From IMG/VR virus record IMGVR_UViG_3300044823_000252, positions 1 through 60,787 of that record: a DNA stretch of 60,787 nt; one strand, 5' to 3'. The notes beneath the pieces were generated by a model. The model searched no databases and was not told where the DNA came from. It saw nothing but the letters and a program-made list of their open reading frames with translations. How positions within the stretch are numbered: the first letter of the stretch is position 1; each line of letters begins with the position of its first letter. Of the stretch, positions 54,774 through 60,787 are shown in pieces. The DNA is from a virus. Made by a program: the position numbers and the translations under genes.

Positions 54774-55299
54774 CCATATCGTGGACGGCGAGTTCAAGAG
54801 CGACAAGTACGACTGGTGCCCGCCCGGGTTCGTGGCGCTCAAGCTCACCGACAAGGACGCGCAGCCGTTCTTGTGGGGGTACGCCCAGGCACACCGTCCG
54901 CGCGACCGCGGCTTCTCTGACGACCTCGAGACGGCGCTCAGAGCCAATGGTTTCGTCACGCCGGACGGAGACTACCTCCAAGATCTGAAGCACAAGAAGC
55001 GGGCGTGGCCGGAGATCTTCGCGAAGCGACTGGAGTGGCTGATCTCGAGCGAGGGGGCTCAGCGAGCCCCGGAGCAGGTGGTCGCGTACGCCGAGAGGCT
55101 CACCGACCTCTGCATAGACACGATCACCGTCAGGTGCCGATCGTTCGACGCGAAGATCGATGCCTTCGCTAAAGGTCTCAGTGAGCGTATTGCCGCGAAC
55201 GTCGCGGGTGACGTGCACGACGAGCGTTTACTCGGCCTGCGCGGACACTGCTCGCGGTGCGACGCCAAGCCGAGTGAACCGTGCAGGGAGTCGCGGTGA
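54766..55299 (+). CDS. Hypothetical protein with C-terminal knuckle
   Basis: 177 residues from the ATG at 54766. DWCPPGFVALKLTDKDA, then helical segments (EIFAKRLEWLISSEG; AYAERLTDLCIDTI), and a C-terminal HCSRCDAKPSEPC that may bind zinc. Overlaps both neighbours. Function unknown. Confidence 0.65.
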   Translation: MGDHIVDGEFKSDKYDWCPPGFVALKLTDKDAQPFLWGYAQAHRPRDRGFSDDLETALRANGFVTPDGDYLQDLKHKKRAWPEIFAKRLEWLISSEGAQRAPEQVVAYAERLTDLCIDTITVRCRSFDAKIDAFAKGLSERIAANVAGDVHDERLLGLRGHCSRCDAKPSEPCRESR

Positions 55300-55622
55300 G
55301 TTTCTTCTGCCAGGCGTGCGGCAACCAGCGCGCTGGATCGCCAGCCGAGGGTGAGGATGTCTGTAACGATTGTAGGTTGAAGCAGGTGGGCCAGGCGGCT
55401 CTCCTGGTTTCCTACCTGCTCGTCGAGCGGCGTCGCATCGACATGGACGTCGTCCTCGAGCTTGAGCAAATCCTCGACGAGACTCAGAACGGTCCGCCGG
55501 ACGGCGGCGCGGACGGGTCGATCGATGAGCGCCAGTGGCGCACACTGCGCGAGATCGTCGACGCGGCGCGCGCATACGAGGGGGCGCTCGACAGTGCGCA
55601 GCTATTGGGAACAAGGACGTGA
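55296..55622 (+). CDS. Zinc-knuckle helical protein
   Basis: 108 residues from a GTG at 55296. FFCQACGNQRAG and VCNDCRLKQVG form a zinc site, followed by helices (LLVSYLLVERRRIDMDVV; QWRTLREIVDAARAYEGA). Probably a small adaptor or regulator. Function unknown. Confidence 0.65.
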   Translation: MSFFCQACGNQRAGSPAEGEDVCNDCRLKQVGQAALLVSYLLVERRRIDMDVVLELEQILDETQNGPPDGGADGSIDERQWRTLREIVDAARAYEGALDSAQLLGTRT

Positions 55623-55879
55623 CTGACATCGTGGTGTCCGTCGCGGACCTGTCGGAGCTCATCGCGCGCGCGCCGGGAAGGGTCAGGTACACGCGCGAGG
55701 AGATGCTCGCGCGCCTCGATGGTGCGATCTGCAAGGGATACGTGGACGGTGTCGCCGTCATTGAACCGATGGACGGAGGCACCATCTGGACGCCACAACG
55801 GGACGTGGACGCGTTCATCTCGGACGGTCTGCTCACTGAGGTGACCGTCGGTGAGGTCACTAGGTTGGTGCGACCGTGA
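55619..55879 (+). CDS. Small hypothetical protein
   Basis: 86 residues from a GTG at 55619. VSVADLSELIARAPGRV, then YTREEMLARLDGAICKG and a beta end (TEVTVGEVTRLV). The TREEML...VDAFI pattern is like a short winged or excisionase-type domain, but weakly so. Confidence 0.5.
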   Translation: MTDIVVSVADLSELIARAPGRVRYTREEMLARLDGAICKGYVDGVAVIEPMDGGTIWTPQRDVDAFISDGLLTEVTVGEVTRLVRP

Positions 55880-56013
55880 TCGTTACGGGGTGTCTCGCGG
55901 GGCTCTTCGCGGTCGCCTTCGTCGTCGGTTATATCGCCTTCCTATATTGGGTAGTGACACTGCCCGACCCGCATGACGTGGAAGCATGGAAAGAGCGGAG
56001 ACGACGACGATGA
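55876..56013 (+). CDS. Small membrane protein
   Basis: 45 residues from a GTG at 55876. CLAGLFAVAFVVGYIAFLYW is a clear membrane helix; the end is a charged tail (DVEAWKERRRRR). Overlaps both neighbours. One of several one-helix proteins in the window. Confidence 0.6.
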   Translation: MIVTGCLAGLFAVAFVVGYIAFLYWVVTLPDPHDVEAWKERRRRR

Positions 56014-56378
56014 TCGACCCCAAGTGCTGCCGCTGCAGGATGGAGCTGACCGAGAAGGGTGGCGTCCTGCTGCTGCCGCCTGAAAGTACACGCAAGATAG
56101 CCAGCGGCGCGCTGGAGGTGGACTTAGTACCAAAGCTCCACCTCTGCGTCCCGTGTACGGACGCCGTGGTCACGTTCTTGGCTAGCGCCGAGTGGGCTGA
56201 CACGCCGGACGAGTGGATCGAGGCGATCAAGGCGGCACACCCGGCGCACGGCAGTGAGACGCACGATACATACGGCATCGCGATGCGGATGGTCGGAAAC
56301 CGTCACTCCAAGGGCCAACTGGTTGCTCTCGTGAACTGGTTACTCGTCCGTATCCAGACCGATCGTCGCAAGTCATGA
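56010..56378 (+). CDS. Zinc-knuckle protein
   Basis: 122 residues from the ATG at 56010; an ATG at 55986 would add eight. DPKCCRCRMELTEKGG and LHLCVPCTDAVV form a zinc site; helical remainder (SKGQLVALVNWLLVRIQ). Function unknown. Confidence 0.65.
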   Translation: MIDPKCCRCRMELTEKGGVLLLPPESTRKIASGALEVDLVPKLHLCVPCTDAVVTFLASAEWADTPDEWIEAIKAAHPAHGSETHDTYGIAMRMVGNRHSKGQLVALVNWLLVRIQTDRRKS

Positions 56379-56548
56379 TCGTGACCGGCCACTCACCGAC
56401 GTGGTTCGGGGAATCTTCCGCAGATCGCCGCCGTACGGCCGGCCTGATCGGGATGACCATCTTGCTGTCGCCGCTGATCCTGGTGGCCGAGCTGCTCTAC
56501 GCGATCGGTGTACCATGCCGCGGAGATTCGCCGAAACCGAGCACCTGA
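56375..56548 (+). CDS. Small membrane protein
   Basis: 57 residues. TAGLIGMTILLSPLILVAEL is one hydrophobic helix, flanked by polar ends (SADRRR; CRGDSPKPS). ATGA overlap with the upstream gene. Function unknown. Confidence 0.55.
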   Translation: MIVTGHSPTWFGESSADRRRTAGLIGMTILLSPLILVAELLYAIGVPCRGDSPKPST

Positions 56549-56560
56549 GAGGAGTCCACC

Positions 56561-56902
56561 ATGGACGTGATGCAGCGAGTGGAAGACTTCATGAACCTGG
56601 CTCTCGACGAGCGCACACCGGAGAAGGAGCGACTCAACTCCGCGCTCGGAGCGCTCCGACTCATCCGCGAGTACAAGCTGCTCGGCAAAAAGCACGTCGA
56701 CGTCGCCGCCAGCGTCATCGAGAGGATCACCAACCCCATCTTCGGTGAGGAGGTGGCGAGCCGAGCCGAGAAGATCGCGGACAGCGTCGACAGGGTCATC
56801 GGCAGCGTCAAGAGAGTGTCCGACAGACTCGCGAAGAGCGCGAGTGTCGGGGAGGGAGGGCGCGGCGGTGGTCGGGGTCGTCGGTACGGGGGGCGAGGGT
56901 GA
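56561..56902 (+). CDS. Helical protein with Gly/Arg tail
   Basis: 113 residues; GAGAGGAGTCC precedes the ATG. Helical core (EKERLNSALGALRLIREYK; SRAEKIADSVDRVIG; KRVSDRLAKSAS) and an RGG-like tail (GGRGGGRGRRYGGRG), which in other proteins binds RNA or ssDNA. Function unknown. Confidence 0.65.
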   Translation: MDVMQRVEDFMNLALDERTPEKERLNSALGALRLIREYKLLGKKHVDVAASVIERITNPIFGEEVASRAEKIADSVDRVIGSVKRVSDRLAKSASVGEGGRGGGRGRRYGGRG

Positions 56903-58212
56903 GTACGCGACTCGACCTCGTCCTGCGGAAGTTCCCCGAACACGGGGACGAGATCCGCGCGCTCGCTTCGCGGGACCCGTCCGGGAACCTCAAGTACCTC
57001 GACTGGGGGGCGAGGGTGATAGCATCCAGGCAAGCGCTCGCGCCCGAGGTCGCCGACGTCATCGACCTGTTCCACCGGTTCAGGGGGATGGAGTTCGGGC
57101 GGCGTCATCGGCGCGAGCTTGTCCGACGCGACATCTACTCCTACCGCCCGCAGGATCTGGCTCACCTGCGCGACGCCATGCTCAAGATCAAGCGGGCTAC
57201 CGAAAAGAAGCGGCGAGAGCGCGAGCGCCTCTACCGTATCGAGGGGTCGATGGACGTCGACGTCGTCTACGACTCGCCCGACCTCATCGTCCGGCACATC
57301 AAGAACAAGAACGCCAGCGTCCACTACGGACTGAGCACGAAGTGGTGCATCTCGATGCAGCGCGACGGTTACTTCGAGAGTTACGAAACGAACAACGCTA
57401 CGTTCTTCTTCTTCGAGCGCAAGTCGCCGGTAGGCGACGAGTTCGACAAGGTCGCCGTCATGCTTCCGCGCGGCAGCGATCGTAACGTGGCTGACGCGTT
57501 CACGGCCATCGACCGCCGGATCGACATGATGGCGCTTGCCGGGGTGTACGGACCGCGCGTCTTCGACATCTTCCGCGCGGTCTACGAGTGCAGTGAGCGG
57601 TACCCTGGCTCGACCGCGTGCTGCGTCCGCGCGGGCACTGCCACGCGCGAGCAACTCGAGTCGATGTTCGCGAGTATCACCGGAGGCTCACTCAAGAAGC
57701 TGGATCCCTACGAGATGGACTTATTGCTCGTGTCCATCTGCTGCAACGACGCCGCGCCACCCTCCATGCTGGAGGAGATCGCCAGGAGCGCCTCCGCGCT
57801 GTCGATGGCTGCGTGGAAACGGTGGTCTGGCAAGCGTCTTCGGAGAATGGCTCATCAGGATAGCGCGAAGGAGCTGGTGCGCGCCGTCATGGCGGCTCTG
57901 GTGATTCACCCGCTGACTCCGGACGCTCTCAGGGCCAACCTGGTCAGTGGCCTCCGGCGCCGGCACGTCGACATCGAGAAGATCCGTCGGGTGACCGACG
58001 ACCGATGGAGCGGTGTAGGGGTGGTCTACCGAGAGCGCAAATCGTACAGGTACAGGAGGACTCGTCGCGTACCGAGAACAGCGGCGAGTCTCCGCGCATG
58101 GGCGGATCGGCTTGACCGGAGGGCTGTAAGGGCGAGGAAGCAGGCCAAGGCGCTGGAGCGCAAACTGGCCGCTGCGATGGCTAAGAAAAAGAAGAGAGCG
58201 AGTGCCCGATGA
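56899..58212 (+). CDS. Large phage hypothetical with TKWCISM motif
   Basis: 437 residues from a GTG at 56899. The middle (SVHYGLSTKWCISMQRDG, then NATFFFFERKSPVGDE) is a pattern I associate with a phage domain of unknown role, followed by helical segments with paired Cys (STACCVRAG; LLVSICCND) and a very basic C-terminus (RKQAKALERKLAAAMAKKKK). Possibly nucleic-acid associated. Function not assigned. Confidence 0.75.
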   Translation: MSTRLDLVLRKFPEHGDEIRALASRDPSGNLKYLDWGARVIASRQALAPEVADVIDLFHRFRGMEFGRRHRRELVRRDIYSYRPQDLAHLRDAMLKIKRATEKKRRERERLYRIEGSMDVDVVYDSPDLIVRHIKNKNASVHYGLSTKWCISMQRDGYFESYETNNATFFFFERKSPVGDEFDKVAVMLPRGSDRNVADAFTAIDRRIDMMALAGVYGPRVFDIFRAVYECSERYPGSTACCVRAGTATREQLESMFASITGGSLKKLDPYEMDLLLVSICCNDAAPPSMLEEIARSASALSMAAWKRWSGKRLRRMAHQDSAKELVRAVMAALVIHPLTPDALRANLVSGLRRRHVDIEKIRRVTDDRWSGVGVVYRERKSYRYRRTRRVPRTAASLRAWADRLDRRAVRARKQAKALERKLAAAMAKKKKRASAR

Positions 58213-58892
58213 GCGAACCGCATGAATTGCCTCCCGCCACCACCGACGATGCAGCCCCCGTGAGGCCGCACCCCGTCGACGTAGCGCTCGCCGCGATCAG
58301 TCAGATGGCTGGGGACTTGCTCGGCAGTGACAAGCCGAACCGGTTCGGCGAGATCCGGTCGATCACGTCGATCGCGATGCAACTTCAGCGGATGCGTCCC
58401 GACGTGGGTGTGAGCGAGATCGGCGACCACGAGGACTACAACGACGCTCCCGTCATGATGCGTCGCGGTCAAGTGCATGGTGGCGGGTTCAACGACGCCG
58501 CGGACGTGAGCCGTGAGATCCTCATGATGGCGCAGACCTTCATCACCCAGTACGCCGAGGCCGAGAAGAGGAAGGCGGACAAGCCAGACCCCGACGTCCG
58601 GCTGAACGAGGTGGGCGAGCTGGCGGAGCTCTACATGCTGCGCCTGAAGCTGGCTGGCGCGGACCAGGACATCCCGCCCGAGATCAACTACCGTATCAGT
58701 CACCTACTCAAGCGGATCGGAGAGCCAAGCCATGAACCTGATCGACCTCAATGGGATCCCGCTCTTTCTCCCGAGCATGTACGGGGATGTCAAGTTGACG
58801 GCTCAGGGGGACCAGACCGAGGTGGAGTGGGAGCGGATCTCGCCGAGCGAGCGGGAGGCGATGACGGCGCTCGGCAAGAAGTACAGCGTTGA
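58209..58892 (+). CDS. Hypothetical protein, 3' end overlapping the next gene
   Basis: 227 residues. Residues 1-175 look coding (HPVDVALAAISQMAGDLLG; LNEVGELAELYMLRLKL; INYRISHLLKRIGEPS). The last 50 are Gly/Arg/Asp-rich and lie entirely over the well-started gene at 58732, so the true stop may have been lost to a frameshift. Function unknown. Confidence 0.6.
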   Translation: MSEPHELPPATTDDAAPVRPHPVDVALAAISQMAGDLLGSDKPNRFGEIRSITSIAMQLQRMRPDVGVSEIGDHEDYNDAPVMMRRGQVHGGGFNDAADVSREILMMAQTFITQYAEAEKRKADKPDPDVRLNEVGELAELYMLRLKLAGADQDIPPEINYRISHLLKRIGEPSHEPDRPQWDPALSPEHVRGCQVDGSGGPDRGGVGADLAERAGGDDGARQEVQR

Positions 58893-59472
58893 CACGACCG
58901 CTGACGTAGGGAAGGTGCTCGTCGCGAAACCCATCGACAAGGTGGAGAGTCTGCTCGCCAAGGCGATGAAGCGCGGCAGGAAGCTCCTGACCGCGGTCGT
59001 CTTCCAGAACGGACGGATCGAGGAGGTCCACCGCGCCAGCGACGGAGACGGGGCGGCATCGGCCTCGAAGGTTGTCAAGACGGTCAAGGACACCGTCAAG
59101 GCGGCCGTCACCGTCGCGCAGCCGACCCTCGGCTGCCCGGTGCCGGAGTTCGAGCGTGCGGACGTCCGCGCGACGCGTGTGCTTCGGGAGTTTCTGACGC
59201 CCAGGCAGCTCGAGGACTTCGACCGGACGCAGAGTTTCCTCGTCGTCGGTGGAGACACGGGGCATCGCTACATCCTGACGAGTCGACAGGCGTCGCGCGA
59301 TCGGCTCGCGAAGGTGGACGGCCGCAGCGTCTTCGATCTCGATCTGGGTCACGCTGTCTGCGTGCACGACTGGGTGGTGCCGGCGGCCGAGGAGCTCCTC
59401 GAACTGAAGCTGTTCCTCGAGTTGCCCGACCGAGAGCGATACGTCAACGCGCTCGCCGACGCGCACGGATAG
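58732..59472 (+). CDS. Hypothetical protein
   Basis: 246 residues; GGAGAGCCAAGCC precedes the ATG. NLIDLNGIPLFLPSMYGDV, a long helical part (VESLLAKAMKRGRKLLTAV), then DVRATRVLREFLTPRQLEDF and a histidine-bearing beta end (GHRYILTSRQASRD; GHAVCVHDWVVP). No catalytic motif I recognise. Function unknown. Confidence 0.7.
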   Translation: MNLIDLNGIPLFLPSMYGDVKLTAQGDQTEVEWERISPSEREAMTALGKKYSVDTTADVGKVLVAKPIDKVESLLAKAMKRGRKLLTAVVFQNGRIEEVHRASDGDGAASASKVVKTVKDTVKAAVTVAQPTLGCPVPEFERADVRATRVLREFLTPRQLEDFDRTQSFLVVGGDTGHRYILTSRQASRDRLAKVDGRSVFDLDLGHAVCVHDWVVPAAEELLELKLFLELPDRERYVNALADAHG

Positions 59473-59482
59473 GTGAGCGGCC

Positions 59483-59746
59483 ATGCTGGACGAGGCGCGG
59501 AGAGAGCTCGGCGAAAAGACGCGATCTCAGATCGAGGAGGAGACGGCCTACAAGTGGGCCGAACGCTCGGTAGCCGCGTACGAGCGGTACGTGCTCGGCG
59601 GTAGTTCCGCACCTACGTGGCTGCGCGACGCGCAGCACTACGCCGACGAGGCGATCGAGCACGCGTCACTCGCGGACCGATCGGGCGACGTCTTGCGCAG
59701 TGTCCGGAGGTGGATCCGCCACTTCGTCCCGGACACCGTGATCTAG
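59483..59746 (+). CDS. Hypothetical helical protein
   Basis: 87 residues, nearly all helical (MLDEARRELGEKTRSQIEEE; TWLRDAQHYADEAIEHASLA; SVRRWIRHFV). Last (+) gene; its 3' end overlaps the convergent gene by four bases. Function unknown. Confidence 0.65.
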   Translation: MLDEARRELGEKTRSQIEEETAYKWAERSVAAYERYVLGGSSAPTWLRDAQHYADEAIEHASLADRSGDVLRSVRRWIRHFVPDTVI

Positions 59747-59979
59747 ACGTCTTCGAGCAGTGTTTGGATGTCCGAGAGCGCGACCCGGTAGGCGTTCTCT
59801 CGGATGAGGCCACCCTTCTGGACGAGCTCGTCCGGGTGAGACGCGAGCCGCGCGGCGTTGTCGGCGCGCGCCGTCAGGCGCACCTCGATCGCTTCGAGCG
59901 CGCGTACGAGCTTGACGACCCTCGCTTCGAGGGTCATTCGGCCAACACCGTCGAGTTGGAGCAGTTCGGCGCGGTTCAT
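59743..59979 (-). CDS. Small helical protein
   Basis: 78 residues from the ATG at 59979. RMTLEARVVKLVRALEAIEV, then DNAARLASHPDELVQKGG and a C-terminal IQTLLEDV, suggest a coiled coil. Its start overlaps the gene at 59976-60182. Function unknown. Confidence 0.6.
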   Translation of the reverse strand: MNRAELLQLDGVGRMTLEARVVKLVRALEAIEVRLTARADNAARLASHPDELVQKGGLIRENAYRVALSDIQTLLEDV

Positions 59980-60182
59980 CGGATCGATCCGGTGTGCTGC
60001 TTGCGCCACGCCTCCATCGAGTCCGCACACGCGCGCGCCTCGGCGACCTTCTTGAGGTCGCCGCCCTGCTGCCAGTACTGGGCAGCCCAGAGCCGTATGG
60101 CGACCGGAGCGAGCGGGTCGCTGCCGCGCAGGGTGAAGGTCGGTTCGTCGATTGGTCCCATCGTTCCAGCACCTCTTTCCAT
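59976..60182 (-). CDS. Small phage hypothetical
   Basis: 68 residues from the ATG at 60182, or 61 from 60161. PTFTLRGSDPLAPVAIRL, then WAAQYWQQGGDLKKVAEARA, is a pattern found in short phage hypotheticals; the C-terminal helix ends MEAWRKQH. Function unknown. Confidence 0.65.
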   Translation of the reverse strand: MERGAGTMGPIDEPTFTLRGSDPLAPVAIRLWAAQYWQQGGDLKKVAEARACADSMEAWRKQHTGSIR

Positions 60183-60193
60183 GTTCTCTTCGG

Positions 60194-60463
60194 TCACGGC
60201 AGCGGCTCTACGCCGATGTCCGATCCGTGTGACTGCGCGAGCGCCCGGAATCGCTTCGCGCAGTCGGTGCACGCGGGCGTCTTCTTGGCGTCTGGGTCCG
60301 TCCATACGACGAGCCAGCGCGCCTCCGCACCGCACATCTTGCCGTCCGGAGGCAGCGTGGCGACGCAACGTTGAGCTCCGGCTGGGGCCGGGGGTTGCTG
60401 CGTGGACGGAGTCGGCGGGTGCTCCTTCTCCTCCTCAGCGCGAGTCAAGCCGACTGGGTTCAC
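60194..60463 (-). CDS. Small zinc-like protein
   Basis: 89 residues from a GTG at 60463 (GGGAGAG upstream). A proline-rich stretch (HPPTPSTQQPPAPA), then RCVATLPPDGKMCGAEA and ACTDCAKRF give a four-cysteine site of the kind seen in phage zinc fingers. Another frame just upstream (60459-60560) has a CTNC pair but no start. Confidence 0.6.
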   Translation of the reverse strand: MNPVGLTRAEEEKEHPPTPSTQQPPAPAGAQRCVATLPPDGKMCGAEARWLVVWTDPDAKKTPACTDCAKRFRALAQSHGSDIGVEPLP

Positions 60464-60520
60464 TGGAGCACTCTCCCTCTCTCGTTGCAGTTTGTGCAAA
60501 GACCACGCTCGTGGACGTAG

Positions 60521-60664
60521 TCATCGATCAGGTTGGAGGCCTCCAGTACCCTTGAACAGCACCACAGTGACGACGGCTTCGACGAGCCTGCCGCCGTCTA
60601 CAAGCCTCTTCATGAGCGCCTCGTTGGAGGCCTTCACGATCTCGATCTCTTCGTCCTGATTCAT
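60521..60664 (-). CDS. Small hypothetical at right IS junction
   Basis: 47 residues from the ATG at 60664, which lies inside the terminal repeat, as for the gene at 124-513. NQDEEIEIVKASNEALMKRL, then VEAVVTVVLFKGTGG, acidic helix and beta end. The native 5' end may have been lost to the IS. Confidence 0.5.
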   Translation of the reverse strand: MNQDEEIEIVKASNEALMKRLVDGGRLVEAVVTVVLFKGTGGLQPDR

Positions 60665-60787
60665 CGAATAACCGGGGCGGAAACCCCGTCCTTTAGGGTG
60701 GGGAGGAGCCCCTCTGGGCCGCGACGTACTGCTTGACGATCTCGAGCGGCGCACCGCCACACGATACCGCGCAGTACGACGGCGACC
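60661..60787. repeat. Right copy of 127-bp terminal inverted repeat
   Basis: Exact reverse complement of 1-127, with the GC hairpin at 60673-60688 and the transposase 3' end on the minus strand. The two copies point inward, so the window is flanked by two IS copies in opposite orientation, a setting that allows inversion of the whole segment. Confidence 0.9.
60693..60785 (-). pseudogene. tnpA: IS200-type transposase TnpA, C-terminal fragment (window edge)
   Basis: Same 30-residue C-terminus as at 3-95 (SPSYC, GGAPLEIVKQYV, stop), running off the right edge. Identical sequence means a recent copy of the same element. The remainder lies outside the window. Confidence 0.85.

Noticed and set aside
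60459-60560. Minus-strand frame with ERGLCTNCNERG
   Set aside because: It looks like the end of a zinc-knuckle protein but has no start codon in frame.

Overview
The window looks like part of the genome of a double-stranded DNA phage or phage-plasmid from a high-GC bacterial host. By eye G+C is roughly two thirds, there are more than 100 tightly packed genes, and most junctions are 1-4 base stop/start overlaps (ATGA, GTGA, TTGA). Many products are small zinc-ribbon or single-helix proteins without a recognisable function. Replication, recombination and nucleotide-metabolism genes are present. I see no capsid, portal, terminase, tail, integrase or rRNA gene, so the structural half lies elsewhere or is absent. 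The two window ends are a 127-bp inverted repeat that carries the 3' end of an IS200-type tnpA, so the contig probably breaks at two inverted IS copies.

Layout: 124-7260 (+), nine long hypothetical genes; 7235-16353 (-), a convergent run of small accessory genes headed by a UvrD-like helicase; 16485-20985 (+), small accessory genes from a leaderless promoter; 21004-24677, a Cas12-like (type V) single effector followed by a 22-repeat CRISPR array with no adaptation genes; 24623-26281 (-), a thymine-hypermodification gene cut by the array plus neighbours; 26446-32625 (+), small genes leading to a primase-helicase whose coding sequence contains a cluster of CGCCACAC iterons; 32667-40563 (-), an M41 peptidase gene interrupted by an IS200/IS605 element (tnpA and tnpB), a UDG-like gene and an SF2 helicase with a LAGLIDADG intein in its P-loop; 40666-59746 (+), the main replication/recombination operon; 59743-60664 (-), a short convergent run.

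The main operon encodes a DEDDh exonuclease, a circularly permuted PD-(D/E)XK nuclease, a Sak4-like ATPase with a class-3-type intein, a candidate ssDNA-binding partner, a Dam methylase, RtcB, a ParB-like protein, a DnaA domain IV protein, a HerA-like ATPase, ThyX and a MazG-like protein. Together these could prime and unwind DNA, recombine it, repair RNA, and remodel or modify thymidine pools. The Cas12-like effector with its own array is the strongest candidate for an undescribed system: a compact, phage-borne, adaptation-less CRISPR unit that probably targets competing mobile elements.

Assignments rest on motif reading only; no database search was possible. Hypothetical genes are described by visible composition, motifs and context.
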